Shown here: piece by piece, positions 11,670-25,293 of the stretch
Position numbering within the stretch: position 1 is the first letter of the stretch
How the letters are laid out: each line of letters begins with the position of its first letter
Source of the DNA: Eunapius fragilis
Taxonomy: Eukaryota > Porifera > Demospongiae > Spongillida > Spongillidae
Assembly: GCA_963681505.1 (NCBI GenBank)
Contig: OY811971.1
Location: forward strand, 8,551,991-8,615,990
DNA: 64,000 bases
Reading direction: 5' to 3'
Notes under the pieces: model-generated
Databases searched by the model: none
What the model saw: the letters and a program-made list of their open reading frames with translations, nothing else
What the model was told of the DNA's origin: nothing
Position numbers and translations under genes: made by a program

Positions 11670-13000
11670 CTAACAACCCACTCCCATAGACTCCCTACCC
11701 ATTATGGCTCTTGCTACTGACCTAACTAAAGATAAGTTGAGGTGGCCATAAAGCTCTGACGACACCGAAGCCATTATGCATGACTCATAGATGGCAATCA
11801 GGGAGGCCAAGCGTTTGAGAGTGGAATGAGCCTCCATCCCCCAATTGCCATAGGATTCCACAGCCAATGGGATGCACACCCAGCCCAACTCCTCACACAT
11901 GGCATCACTGGCTGAGTGCTTTCTAGTTTCAGCGATGTGAGCTGCAGCACCTGCCGAGGCACTAGTCTCCTTCAAGATGGCTGGAGTGAGAGGAGAGGTC
12001 ACTGTCACATCAAAGGCTGCAGGGCGACCCCTATCCCAGCCCTGAACATGAATGTCAGCTGGACAGGAATTAGAATGACTTGGGGATAGCCCATATCCCA
12101 TTTCCACTTCCACCGAAAGGTGGGCACAGTGACAGAAGTTGGCTATGGTGTCATGGAGGTGTTTATGACGTAGAACAACAAACTCACCATGTCTACAAGA
12201 GATGGCATGGTGTCCAAGAGGGTCCAGGCGATGCCAGAGCAGAAAGGACAAAGGGAGCCTCAGGATGTGTCCAGGCCAAGCCACCATTTGATGGCTGTTT
12301 GACATTCAGCAGGATCAAGATGATGACCAAGGCTCGTAGAAGGGACCACTGAGATCCAGGAACTTGCATGTGAAGCAGACACAGATAGGAGACGTGCCTT
12401 GTTTACAGGGGAAGTCGAGGACAGGAGATACTGGAATAGTTGATGGTCCAGCTTTTTGGACAAAGTATGCTGATGTGGAGGGACTGCTAGGACCGTGTCA
12501 ACTATTATAACATCAAGCATGGAGACCTGATTGTTGAAAGACACCACAGCCTTCTCTATATGCATGTTGCCAGAACTAGCACACCCCGAGGCTGCCAAAG
12601 AATAGGTGAAAGTAGCTGGAGCATGCAGTGCAAGGGAACGGAGCCCTAACCCACCAAAGCTGAGGCTAAGCTGTGCCTGGTTCCAATTACTATCAGGGAT
12701 AGATAAAGCCAGACATGAAGCAAAGCATTTCCTGACTTCATCATCAACGTATTTCAAACTGTCCACACAAAGACTAGGTGGAGTGGCTCTGGCCAGATGG
12801 ATTAGTTTACAAAAACCTCCACATATACGAAGCAGAGATAGGGAGACATGCAGGTCTACCACAAGACATCCGCTACAGCCGAAAGTAGCACTTTGCTCTG
12901 AGCACATTTCTCAGAAATGACCCGGGAACAGTGGATGAAGTCCCCAACTGGAACACCAAAGACATCCAAATGTGGTGAGTTGGATACTTTCACCTCTGGT
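11670..13000 (-). pseudogene. C-terminal fragment of an RLE-type non-LTR retrotransposon
   Basis: On the minus strand, 12990-12260 encodes the region after the RT (GVPVGDF, LLRICGGFCKLIHLARATPPSL, LSFGGLGLRS, SASHASSW, TAIKWWLGLDT). After a frame change, 12305-11670 gives LDPLGHHAISCRHG, a zinc-knuckle remnant, then CPADIHVQGWDRGRPAAFDVTVTSPL. The latter fits a PD-(D/E)XK restriction-like endonuclease core (PADI ... AFDVTV), and the frame ends in ELYGHLNLSLVRSVARAIMGRE. The same order of blocks is found at 27.8-29.4 kb on the plus strand. The RT palm itself is missing and frames are shifted, so this is a dead 3' fragment. Confidence 0.8.
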
Positions 13001-16000
13001 GGGAACAATGCACTACCATTCCTACTGAATAACTCACATTATGGAATATATTATTATTATTATTAAGATGGCAATAGTATAACTACAATGATTTGTGCAT
13101 AGTTGGCATGACCCAGGGCTTGCCTACTCTGTTACCGAGGATGGTGTGTACTGCTTGCTCTTTGTGCCTGACTGATTAGAAAGCCATTTGGATATTGGAA
13201 GCACGTTACTGAGCAGTTCAAGGTTATTTTATTATCATCAAATGGCATAACAGTATCAGACACATACAAAGTCACCTGTGAATGAGTTACTTACAAAAAT
13301 CATTGGTTTCATGCTTAAACTGCAACAGCTCAATAAAATTTCCAGGATCGTTATTAGTGTAATCAAGAAACTTGCTTTCATCACATTGACCATGCAAAGG
13401 TAGATAGTGTCAACCACATATTACAATGGTGCCAATTATTTGACTCCACTACTTTTCTCATATCATTTCATACAACTGTATTAGCTTGTTTCCTTAAGCT
13501 AAACTTAAGTTCATACTGATCATTTCTACAATCCTGAACTTCACCCATGATGATACTAAATAACCAGCCATACTTATTTCACCTGCTAATGTTATTTCCA
13601 ATGATGCTGTCAGTTCATTTTTTTTGACCTACAGGTAGCATATTTGGAGCAGCTTTTTGAATAGGTGTATGAAATTTTCATCTCCAGTTCTGACCCTTCA
13701 AAACTGGCTATTGAAAAGCTATGCTTATTTATGTATGCCGATTTTATTTCCAAATACTATATAGTATTATCCAGAATTCATACTGCAGTATCACCACTCA
13801 TACATGTACTTCACCACAACTATGTAAATTTTGGCTCAACTCTTCTAGTTCTCTCCTTGGCATTTATGAAAACAACTGTGTGCAAAAACCTGTTTAATTT
13901 TTTAAAGCGGTACACATACTAGAAGACCTAATAAAACGGAGGTTTGTTAATGTTCTCTATTTTCATAGTTCTACTAAAACAAGCAAAATACTGCTCACAC
14001 ACAAAATTACACAACCATTGTATAGTACACAGACCTTACTTTTACTATTTCATGGAATGTTACATATATAGTATGAATTCGAACACATAGAAATTGTAAG
14101 GATGAATTAGGGTCATAGATCATTCGCTTTCTTAGCTCTGACGCGTACTTGCAGTCATACTTTTCCAGCTGAGGCAATTCTTCAGCATTTCGCATAATTT
14201 ACTAGACCTTACATGTACCTGTGTCATATTATTATGGTGCGTAATTTGTTTTACATGTATTTCAAACTCTTTATGAATCAGAGTTGAGGCTATGAGACTT
14301 TGACCCCACTGTATACAAAAAACCTACTATTTAAAACGCACATGTGATCCTTGGGCTTTTGGGTGTCTTGGATTGATTATTGCTTATAACTTAAAGCAAG
14401 AAAGCACCTGATGAATGTATGATGTGATCAAGTACTGTTTGATAGTGAAGGTGGTTACATCAAGTGTGCATAACATGTTTTTTCGTACATAAGCAAATGT
14501 CAATAAAATAAGACTTCGTTGGTTTTGTGCATGTTTCTGGTCACACAACAACTTGCTTCTGCAATTGTTCAACAATCATCCACGACTAGGTTGAACATGA
14601 ATTATAATCTTGGTCAGTATTATGGTGTACATACTGTGTTGTGTACAGTGATGGTAACTGAATCCATGCATTTCCATCGCTAAAGAAATTTTGATAATTG
14701 AATCAGAACAACTAAATGTTTGTAAGAAATGAAAAGCTGGTACTTCAGATGTTATGGAGGCATGGTTGTGGCATGGGAAGGAATTGTATATTCATGTACT
14801 CGGTAACAGGAACCAGGTCATAATAGGTTAATGGCAAGAAATGATCGTGGGTATCCGAAGTTAATTGTTCTGAACATACTAGGTGAAGTAAAAAATAACA
14901 AACAGGACAAATCAATAGCTTCAGTGCTCCTAATTTTCTTGGCAATTGTCCCATATGAACTGTCTTATCTACATTTATCATGATCATGCCAGTAAACAAT
15001 GCAAGCCTTGTGTTCAGAGCCAGAAACAAAATTGTTCCAACCTCTATCAAAGGTACTTCAATATTTTACGTCTGTATAACAGAAAAGTGATAACTAAAAT
15101 AATAAGTAAAAATTGTGACAAAGTGACAGATTGAAATTGTATAGGACGAAATGCAATTGGAGATTATGTTGTGGTTTTTAACTACTACCTACGCTTCTTT
15201 TTGTGTGGAATGTAGTTGGTGCCCTAGAGCTATCAAATAGCCTATGTGTTCACCCTTAATACATGCTCTGTGCAATACCCAATACCTTACAATGCCTTGT
15301 GCTGTAAAAACCTGCTCCTGAAACTCATTTCTATAACTTCTCAAAACAGCATAAAATGTTCAGTTGTATGTGCGTAATGATCAAACACACTACAAATTTA
15401 ATGGGAATACTAGTGATTAAAATTCTGTAATTTTTGTAAACCTGTACCCAAGGTAGCTTTCTTACGAAACCTAGTTCTTAGTCCATTGTATTATTTAACT
15501 ATTGCAAAATATGTATAAATGTCGAAATACAAGTTCTCTCATTTCTACACTATGATGAGGACTGGTAATGATTTATGACGTATGTATGTTGATGATACTC
15601 TATAAGCTGTAGTACTAAGAAAAGGACTAGTGACTTACATTTACAAGAATACTGATTAAAGCTATTCAAGAAGTGGCTTTTCTTCATGCTTTTATCAATA
15701 TAGATATAGAAATCAACATTATTTGTCATAGATAGGTGTAAAAAAGGAAACGCATCTACACAGGAATTGGGATGCAATGATTAAGTTATTGAGATGAGCG
15801 ATTTGTACTATACAAAAAGCCCTTACAGCACCTGAAACTTTTTGTGCCTAAATATGTCCAGTCCAAGAAAGGCCAACAATATTAGCTATCCCATTTATCG
15901 GTAAAAATTGTGCGGGAAAACCGCACAATCGCAAGCGAGTTCGGTTGGTGCAAGTCAGTGTCTGGAAGGTAGGTAATGATCTCCTGCGCAAAGTAACTTT

Positions 16001-16690
16001 AATCAAGGAGAGTGAGTTCTGTACATTTCGTTCCATTAAAGCTACGAAGGTACTGGAAATAATTTAAATACAGGCGATTTAAATTTAAGGAGATTTAGAT
16101 TTTAAAGCAGACTTTGATGCCAAAGATTTTGATTTGTCAAGGCTTTCTGCTAGCATTATAGAATTCATCAAAAATTAAAATGAGTCAATATCTTAATGGT
16201 AGCCTCTCCAGTGTTTCATAGGAAAACAGATCAGACATAATCAGCTCCTGTTGTTAACTCCTGCATGGACTTGTTGACCGTCATTACAGGACTGCTCGTA
16301 AATGTTACAATTTGTACATGGGAATTATTGACTAAAATCAACAAAACTTTGAAATGGCTGGAAGCAACAAACAAGATGAGCAGGACGGAATTATTAAATT
16401 TTATTTAATTACTTATTTAATTATTAAAAAAAATTTTTTAATTGAGCAATAATTTTATTGACTAATAAACATGGAAATACAAGATACACCATATCAAAGT
16501 CACAGCAGCAACCACCCCACACCCACACACCTCAACCCCCCCCCTCCGAATTTATATTATTATTATTACTTTATTTAATTATTATTATTAAATTATTATT
16601 ATTAAATTTTATTTAATTATTAAATTTTCTAACAAACTAAATATTGACTGCAAGATACACAAGGATTGTTTAGTCTAATTTAAATGATTA
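13000..16690. other. Intronic stretch without recognisable gene
   Basis: This is mostly AT-rich unique-looking sequence. I checked the short frames (13665-13922, 14745-15050 and others up to 101 codons) and saw no motif. A perfect 9-bp stem with a GAAAA loop (ATTGTGCGG / CCGCACAAT) lies at 15907-15929. TTA/ATT-rich simple sequence occupies roughly 16386-16640. Confidence 0.4.
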
Positions 16691-16697
16691 AGCTCAC

Positions 16698-16976
16698 CTG
16701 TGTCAATGTAGTCTTCCCAGCTCCTGAGTTTCCACACAACACAACCTTACCATATGAGTCAGCAGGAAAGTCACTGCACGATTTCTTCATTTGCTTGAAT
16801 ACAGAAAGAGATTCTAACGAAGCACCCATCATTGGTGTACGTCCTTCATTGTTCTTAATGTTGACATCAATACCAGAATGAGACAGAAGTGTTCGTACAC
16901 AGTTGACCCTTCTCTTCTTTGTGTGCACATTACTTTCATTATCCCTGGCAGCCACATGTAGAGAAGTATTACCATC
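16698..16976 (-). CDS. Ankyrin repeat plus Roc P-loop exon of the ROCO gene
   Basis: The acceptor CACCCACCAG|GAT at 16976 and donor CAG|GTGAGC after 16698 bound a 279-bp, 93-codon exon in phase 0 at both ends. It begins DGNTSLHVAARDNES, an ankyrin repeat with the TxLHxAA signature, and runs through VRTLLSHSGIDVNIKNNEGRTPMMGAS, the start of another repeat. It ends KVVLCGNSGAGKTTLTQ, a Walker A / G1 motif (GxxGxGKT). The first part is homologous to the stand-alone B exons at 37.1, 41.5, 54.5 and 57.1 kb, so this is the B-type exon that joins the ankyrin solenoid to the GTPase. It lies 298 bp downstream of a type A ankyrin exon. Confidence 0.85.
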
Positions 16977-17274
16977 CTGGTGGGTGAACAATGACCTCAC
17001 TGTCAATGACTACAATCACAATAATCACAATAATCACAATAATCTGGTACATGTACATGCACACATGTACATGCACACACCATAATAATACAGCCAACAT
17101 CCTTTGTTTCACTGCACACTAACATTACATAATCACCACAACTCTATATCCATACATTACACACCCAGGCTACGTCCAAAATACAACATTCTACACACAG
17201 ATCACAATAATTAATATGCCCTCTTCACACAACGGATTTTGATGATGACAACACACTACATCTATCAAACTAAC

Positions 17275-17373
17275 CTCACTCTGATGGTTGGCTTGGGCAC
17301 CCCTATCTAATAAAAGCTTCACACACTCAACTTGTCCCCCACCTGATGCCACCATCAGTGGGGTACGTCCATT
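17275..17373 (-). CDS. Ankyrin exon, type A (copy A9, next to the GTPase exon)
   Basis: This is a 99-bp exon (acceptor TCTACAG|AAT, donor GAG|GTTAGT), phase 0 at both ends, encoding exactly one 33-residue ankyrin repeat: NGRTPLMVASGGG then VECVKLLLDRGAQANHQSE. The TPLMxAS and VxxLLxxGA signatures are intact. It is the most downstream of the type A exons and joins in frame to the exon at 16976-16698. Confidence 0.85.
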
Positions 17374-18792
17374 CTGTAGAGATAAGTGCATATAACAGGG
17401 AGTACCACCAATGTCACATACAACAATCCACACAATCCAGTTAACTCGATTACAATAGTCAGAGTTTAGGTGATTATACATTAAGAAATTTTGCAAAGCC
17501 CCCGAAACTTTACTCCAATGAAGAAGTTCAAATGCTATTATTGATTGACAAAAGCAGCAAATATTTCAGTGGCACGTCAAAACCATATTCTGCGAGAAAA
17601 GCCGGAATGAAGGCAGAAGTAGGGTAAAAAAGGAAGGTTTTTGCGAAAGGTAACTGAGAAAAAATCTATTTAGGTTCCGTTCCATTTACGATCAATGGTC
17701 TTTAAAGGACAACACAAGTAGTAATAATACACTTCTATTGCAGAGATACAAACGTTTTCTCCCATCATAGTGGATGATTGAAATGAAAGTTTTTAAACCT
17801 ATAGCTCAGTAAATCGTTTGCCAGTCAATTAAAAACCCATGTTTTTGTTCCTTCCAGTTTAGTATTCTACCACGCCCTTAATACAGGCAACACTCGTGCT
17901 TCAGCCATGGCAATGGACCTGATTGAGAGATAGGGTCTAATTTTGTGCATCATTGTTTCATATATATTGTATTGTATTATAATGATGCTGTTTTAAAAAT
18001 ACACAGCTTGGGTTGGTTTAGAGATTGAAATACTACCAGAAACATGATTATCTCAGACTTCGGTGTACATTGAATGCAACATACATGTACATGTACCTAA
18101 AGGTGCTGCTACAATGAATTCTTTAACTATTTAGAGTTCTAATATCACAAACAGTAAGAGTCATCTTTGGTAAACAAAAAAGCAGCAATTTGTAAACAAA
18201 TAGTAAAAAGGAAACCCATGTGCAGCACACATTTGGTGGCATTGGCATTTGACTACTTTTCCTTGGCACACCATCTGTTTGGTTCTGCAAACCTACATCA
18301 AAAAAATAGAGCACCCTCCCGACCCAGCCTTAGTTCCCTCCAATAAAGCTGCACCCATTGCTTTAATGTTAATTGACGTACATGTATCATGCATTGGCTT
18401 TGCAGCTTGTATTGATGTACTTGTAATATTAACTGTTAAAAAGACATGTTTCTCAATATGTACATGTATACACTATTACAGATAGCTTAACAATTGCTGT
18501 CACTTCTAGTGGGTGACATCAGTAGCCCTAACGCATATCCACTATTATAAGGCGACACCAAGTTGATTTCATGTTTCCGGACGCGGCGGGTCATTTGAAA
18601 TGAAGCTCATATATAAATTTTATTCATATCAGGGGTGTGTCATCTATAATTATTATACATACGTGCACAGTGAAACAAGCACTGTGCACGCCGCTATTGT
18701 TGATGCACACAATAGTGCCACTTCAATTGTTAGAAGTTTACTGTTCTAATTACAGCGACTGTATACTTGGCTGCAGCATTTGAATCGTCAGT
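17374..18792. other. No gene seen; two hairpins
   Basis: A perfect 11-bp stem (CGTGCACAGTG, loop AAACAAG, inverse arm) lies at 18662-18690. A 7-bp stem follows at about 18702-18723. Both lie just upstream of the candidate first exon at 18793. Otherwise only TACATGTA-rich noncoding sequence is visible, presumably an ankyrin-locus intron. Confidence 0.4.
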
Positions 18793-21112
18793 ATGTACTC
18801 GTTCTTATGGATCAGTGTTGTAGAGAAATGTCGTCGTATTATTGTAATTCCACGAAACGTTTTGCAGTGCTCATTTGAAGGTACGTTTGGAGACATCGTA
18901 AATCATTTGCAGCTGACATCTAAAGTAGCGATAATAGTCTATATGTTTCAAGCAACGCTATGCTAGTTGATCCCAGTCACAACGTTCCATTAAATGCCCC
19001 ATTGTGCTTGTGCGATCAGTGTTTGTTTGTATCAATGTTTCAGAATCGGATAACTCTCATTCTGCAAGTACAAGCACCTCCTCAGCGCCTGTTCGAAATG
19101 GTCTGGAAATATTAATGGCTGCTAACGACGCTATCATTCTTCCTCCTACAATAACACCATCCGAAGGCGGAAAGGAAATAAGAAAGGATCAGCAGCTTTA
19201 CAATGATCTGCTAAGTATGTGTTGACTTCTTAATTGCAATATATGTACATACACCTCTAGGACGCATTTAGTATATTGAAACAGTACAATAAGCGATCTG
19301 TTTGCATTAAATTTTTTTTATTGTGTATATGTATATGCATGCACATACATTTTTGTATAATGATCCTTCCTTCCCCCATAGGTGTACTGGGTACCTTAGG
19401 GATTGGCTGGCGGCCCTGTAGCAAAGACACTGGGAGAGATTTTGTTACTAAGATCAGTCAGGTGTTATGGTATTTGGACCCTCATCATGATAAGTTTACT
19501 AGTCGAAGCATCCATTATCTCGAATTATTTTTGGCATTCAGAGGATATGACTAAAAATGAAAAAAGAAAAAGAACCACAGCTATCCTCAGCCATTATGAT
19601 GTTCTCAGTGACATTTTAATGCAACCTTGGATAGCGCAGAAAAGATAAGAAAAATGTTGAAAATCTTGTAGAAACACTTCATAAGTATAATTGTTATCTC
19701 AACTCTCAATGTGAAAAAAATGAAATCCCACCAATTGCATTTCGAGCAGAACTATGCAGAAGAAAATGCATATCTTACCACTTTGCATGCTAAAGCAGGG
19801 AAAGGTACTATACCATCTAAATATGCTATAATTGAGAAAAATTTGCAGCATTTGCCATTTTATGAGGCTTTGTATATTTGAATGACTTTGCAGCTAATAA
19901 TCGTTTTGAACGAAGAAAGTGGTTCACTTCAATGTCTCTTTGTATAAGTATTCCTATGGCAATAACCTTGGCAGTTTAATACATGGATGGAAGATCCCTG
20001 TTGATGTGTCTCCTGATGAAACAATTATTAGTAGGATTTTTGCACATCTTACACAGCAACAGTCATTTTATAGCTCTCGCGCCGTGCGTCAAGACTTTTT
20101 AAGCAAGTATAGCTGTTTAGCAGGAACTCCTAAAATGATACATCGAAATAAATCTTCTTCATGACAGCTCTGCTCCAGAGTACAGATCAGAGGCAGCGGT
20201 TGATGAAAATGTAACTAAAGCAGTTCTACAGCTAAATGATCCAATTATAATTCTTGATTTAAGGCAAATGAATGGGAAAGCTAAGGGGAGGTTATACATA
20301 TGCCTTTTGCAATTTCCATTCACCATTTATGTGATGTAATAACTGAAAGGTTGAGTAAAAAATACACCAACCCAGCACCTCCCCTTCAGTAGAGTGGATT
20401 TGCTTTCAATTTTGGCCATCAAATCCATACTCCGATAAAGTACTTCAGTACACTGGGCGTTTTGAAGTGAAATATGGAGTACAAGTCTGCCAGTTGCATA
20501 AAAGTAATCTAGATTCTCACTATGTTACTGCTCTTCATCAGTACGTACGATGCTTTCTGTAAAGTATCAAGATCATCAGATTCTTTTTATAGTGGTCAAG
20601 CTTTTGTCACTAATAAGGACAAGGTCACACAACCCTCAAATGCTTTCAGGCATGCAACTGAGGTAACTAACTTGATTAAGTCTCTCCACTCACCAACTCA
20701 ACCAATAGTTGCTTTGATAAGTGATAGTGGACCTGACCATTGTGTTACATTTGCCTCTGTCCAGGTGGCTGCACTGACTATGTTTTGTGCCCTGGATTTG
20801 GATATGTTGGTGTGTGTAAGGACATGCCTTACCAATCATGGCAAAATGTGGCAGAGTGGGTAATTTCTACTCTTAATTTAGCAGTACAAAACGTTTCATT
20901 AGCTAGAAATGCTATGCTGAAAGGTTTGAACAACTTGTTAAGAACAAGAATTCCCAGACTGCTGTTAGAGAAGCTATTGAAAATTGCCCAAAACTGTGTT
21001 CTGCTTTGAAGGACTCCATAGCACACCCATTAATAGCAGTGAGTCAGAGATTTATGGCAATGAAGATCAAGGAAAATGCAGTGAAGCTGCTTCTGATGTC
21101 CAATTTAGTGAG

Positions 21113-21212
21113 TGTAGAGTATGTGAGACGCCAGGTCTGCGCATGCGCAGTTAGATATTATAGCTTGTGTGGCTGTATGAGTTTTACACTGATTGTGCCT
21201 AAAGATATTACA
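21113..21212 (+). repeat. 5' LTR of the Ty3-type element
   Basis: This 100-bp repeat starts TGTAGAGTATG and ends ATTACA. It contains GTCTGCGCATGCGCAG, whose TGCGCATGCGCA core is palindromic. It is preceded by the target duplication GTGAG. Confidence 0.9.
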
Positions 21213-24200
21213 TTGGCGACGAGGGTTGGATGAAAGATGCCCCCACATTTGGCCATATTTCAGAGTTTGTGGTTGAAGATGAGAGTATCTCGGCGTACCT
21301 CGAGCGGGTGGAGCTGTACTTTGGAGCCAACGATATTGCACCTGAAAAAAAGGTGGCTATCTTTCTGAGTGTGATTGGTGTGAAGACATATGCGGTGCTG
21401 AGGAGTTTAGTAGCACCTGCCCAGCCAAAGGATAAGCCCTTTGCGGAACTGAAAATGCTATTAAAGCGCACTATGATCCAAAGCCATTGGTCATAGCAGA
21501 GAGGTTTCTATTTTATAGAAGAGACCAGACAGCCGAAGAGTCTGTATCGGAGTTCCTGGTAGAACTGAGAAGACTGGCTTCACATTGTGAATTTGGGCAG
21601 TTCTTGGATGAGGCCTTGTGCGATAGACTGGTCTGTGGTCTAAGAAATGACACCACTCAAAAGCAGTTGCTGTCAGAAGCGGATTTGACACTGGCCAAGG
21701 CAGTTCAAATAGCTTCTAGTATGGAGTCGGCAGAGTAACAGTCTCTACAGTTTCAAGTGACAAGACCAGGGACCATATGTCAGGTGCGTGTATCATGTAA
21801 TCGTTGCAATTCCACAGACCATTCGGTTCGGGAGTGTCAGATTAAGGACTCAGTGGTGTGTTTTCGGTGTAAAAAAAAAGACACATTTTAAGAGCCTGTC
21901 GGGAGAGGGGACAGTCGGCATCTGCAGCAGGTAGAGAGGCAAGAAAGGCAAAACCAGGTTCCCTGAGCACAAAATGGGTGGATACTGAAGAGGCAGAGTA
22001 GGTTGCAGTATAGACAGTGTATGTGATAGATGGCGATGGCCCGTTTGGAGAGCTCATTTCAGCTTCACTACAGGTAAATAGGGTGATTCTACCAATGGAG
22101 ATTGATACTGGGGCAGCGGTCTCCATAATTCCAGAAAGAGTGTGCCAAGAGCTGTTTCCATATTTGAAGCCACAGAAAACCAGGGTACGACTGAGTACCT
22201 ATACTGCAGAGCAGATGACAGTCATGGGTACGATTTCTGTGCAAGTGAAGCATAAGAACCAAACTAGGACCCTGTCCATATTTGTAGTGAACACAGATGG
22301 ACCTACCTTATTAGGCAGGGATTGGATGAGACAGCTAAAGCTGGACTGGTCAATGGTGAACCAGGTATCGATGGAAAAGAAGGGACGATTGGAAGCACTC
22401 ATGAGGAAGTATGATGAGTTTTTTAAGCTAGCAATGGGTGCTATTCTGGGGTTCAAGGCAAAGTTGACGGTCAAGGCTGATGCTCATCCCAAGTTCTGCA
22501 AAGCCAGATCTGTACCATTTTCAATTAAGCAACGTGTTGGAGAGGAATTGGATCGGTTGGAGAAGGAAGGAATTGTGGAAAGAGTAATGCACAGTTATTA
22601 GGCTACTCCCATAGTTCCAGTTCCCAAGAAAGATGGAACTTTTTGAATTTGTGGAGACTATAAGGTTACAGTCAACCCGGCACTGGAAGTGGACCAGTAT
22701 CCACTTCCGAAACGAAGATATATTTGCCACACTAGCGCATTTTTGAAAACAGACTTGTCACAGGCCTACCAACAGTTGCTGCTGGATAATGAGTCTCAGC
22801 AATATCTGACAGTCAACACTCATCACGGCTTATGCAGATATAAGTGCCTTACATTTGGAGTTGCCTCAGCACCCGCTATTTTCCAAAGAGTAATGGACAG
22901 CATGCTGAATTCCAAATGTTGTGTATTACGTGGATGACATCTTTGTGACTGGAGCGACCATTGAAGTTCACCTTGACAACTTGGAGGCAGTGTTGCATCG
23001 GCTTCAGCAACATGATGTGAGGGTGAACAAGAAGAAAAGTGTGTTCCTGGCTAAGACAGTCACGTATTTAGGACACGTAATTGATGCAGAAGGATTACAA
23101 AGTCACCCCACCTTAACAGAAACCATAGTGCAGGCACCACCTCCATGAAATACCCAGGAACTACGATCCTTTTTAGGAATGCTCAATTATTACGGAAAGT
23201 TCATTCCTAACTTGGCTACCTTACTGCATCCCTTAAATGGATTGCTGCTGTCCGGAGTGAAATGGCAGTGGTCAGCCCAGTGTCGTCAAACATTTGAGAA
23301 TGCCAAAGAGGCATTACAAGCATCCAGTGTGTAGGTGTACTATGACACAGATCTTCCTCTTGTGTTGGCTGCGGATGCTTCTAGCTACGGAGTGGGAACA
23401 GTCATCTCACATATGTTACCCAGTGGGGAGGAAACACCAATAGCCTTTGCATCTCGTACACTAACCAGATCTGAAGAGAACTATGCTCAACTGAAGAAGG
23501 AGGCGCTGGCCTTGGTGTTTGGAGTAAAAACATTTCATCAGTTTCTGTATGGTTGTCAGTTCTCCTTGTTGACCGATCTAAACCACTGACCACCATCCTG
23601 GGTTCACACACAGGAATTCCTCCCCTAGCTGCTGCTAGGCTGCAACGTTGGGTCCTGCTACTGTCAGCTTACCTATATGACATACGGTATGGACAGTCGG
23701 AGTGTCACGGGAATGCAAATGCTCTCTCTAGGCTACCCATTGTCGGTACTCCTGTGGAAGAGGAAGGCACTACGGACACAGAGGTGTACAATGTGACTCA
23801 GTTAGAAACCTTACCCGTCACGTATCAGCAGTTGAAAACAGCTACTAATCATGACCAGATTCTGGGTCAGGTGGTGCAGTGTATCAGGAATGGTTGGCCT
23901 GTTGCAGCTTTGGAAGAGCTCAAGCCGTATGTGGCTAGAAAACTGGAGTTGACACTACAGGTGTGTATTATGGGTAACACGAGTGGTAATACCAAAGAAA
24001 CTGCAGGCAGCTATTCTGGATGAACTACACAAGGATCATGCTGGTATCTGTCGTGTTAAGGCTCTGGCCCGGAGTTACGTTTGGTGACCAGGGTTGGATC
24101 ACGAGGTGGAGCAGTTGGTAAAATCATTCTTGCCATGTCAGAGTGTTAGAAATGCACCAAGTGTAGCCCCGTTACACCCCTGGGTGTGGCCTGCTTAACC

Positions 24201-25293
24201 ATGGCAACGTATTCATGTTGACTTTGCTGGTCCGGTTGAGAAGCGCATGTTGATGGTTGTTGTAGATGCTCATTCCAAGTGGCCGTAAGTGATTGAGATG
24301 ACTTCGACCACTTCAGAGTTGACCATTCAAGCCTTGCGAGGCTTGTTTGCGGTACATGGCTTGCCTGATCAGGTGGTTTCGGATAATGGGCCACAGTTTG
24401 TGTCGAAGGAGTTCCAACGGTTTATGAAGGAGAATGGTATTAAACACACACGATGTGCACCGTACCATCCCTCCTTGAATGGTCTTGTTGAGCGATTTGT
24501 GCAGACGTTGAAGAATGCACAGAGGTGCACCAAAGATATCGGGAGAACCTTTCAACATCGCTTGGCCGGTTTCCTGTTAGCCTATCGCACTACACCGCAT
24601 GCAACGACTAACGTGGCTCCATGTGAGCGATTGATGAACAGGAAGATTCGCACTCAATTGGATCTACTCTACCCTGATGTAGAATCTCGGATGGCCAAAA
24701 ATGTGTCGCGGCAAAAAGCCATGCATGATGTGCATGCAAAGGCAAGGGAATTTTTAGTTGGCCAGCGGGTGATGTTGCGTAATCTTCGGGATGGTCCAAA
24801 GTGGGTCCCTGAAGTGGTGGTGGGATGACAAGGACCATTGTCCTATGTTGTGCAAACTACTGGTGGAGAAGTGTGAAAACATCATGTCGACCAGATTGAA
24901 GAAGTGGGTGACCCTGGAAGTGTGCTGAGTGAAGAGGAGTTAATTCCTACTGCTGAACGACCTACCGAAGAACCACTGTCTGAATTGGAGAGTACCAGAG
25001 AGCAAGTGTTATTGTCTGAAGAATCACTATCTGAAATGGACGGTACCAGAGAGAACACGGTTACTAGTGTTGTCAGTCTATCGCCAACGGAGGCCTCAGC
25101 AGTACTGCCACTACCAAATGAATAGGGCACTGAGACACTGCCACTACCATCACCCTCCTTGGATCAAGAAGAAAAGTTGTCAACACCAGGCCAGGAAATA
25201 CCACCAAGTTGTCGATACCCACAGAGGATAAGAAAACCCCCTCAGAGATATTGAATAGCTAGGATGTGAGGTTGACAATTTAGTGTGGAGGAA

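Larger units (their letters stand above)
7547..16697 (-). other. 9.15 kb intron splitting the Roc GTPase domain
   Basis: The donor CAG|GTGAGC at 16697 follows the P-loop GNSGAGKTTLTQ, and the acceptor at 7546 precedes the rest of Roc. Both are phase 0, so the exons join in frame. The intron holds a foldback element (7884-8364), G-rich runs near 8621, a LINE (about 10250-11570) and an RLE-retrotransposon fragment (about 11670-13000). The remaining stretches, 8400-10250 and 13000-16690, show no coding region I can support. 16386-16640 is very AT-rich with TTA/ATT runs. An unseen small exon inside the intron cannot be ruled out. Confidence 0.65.
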
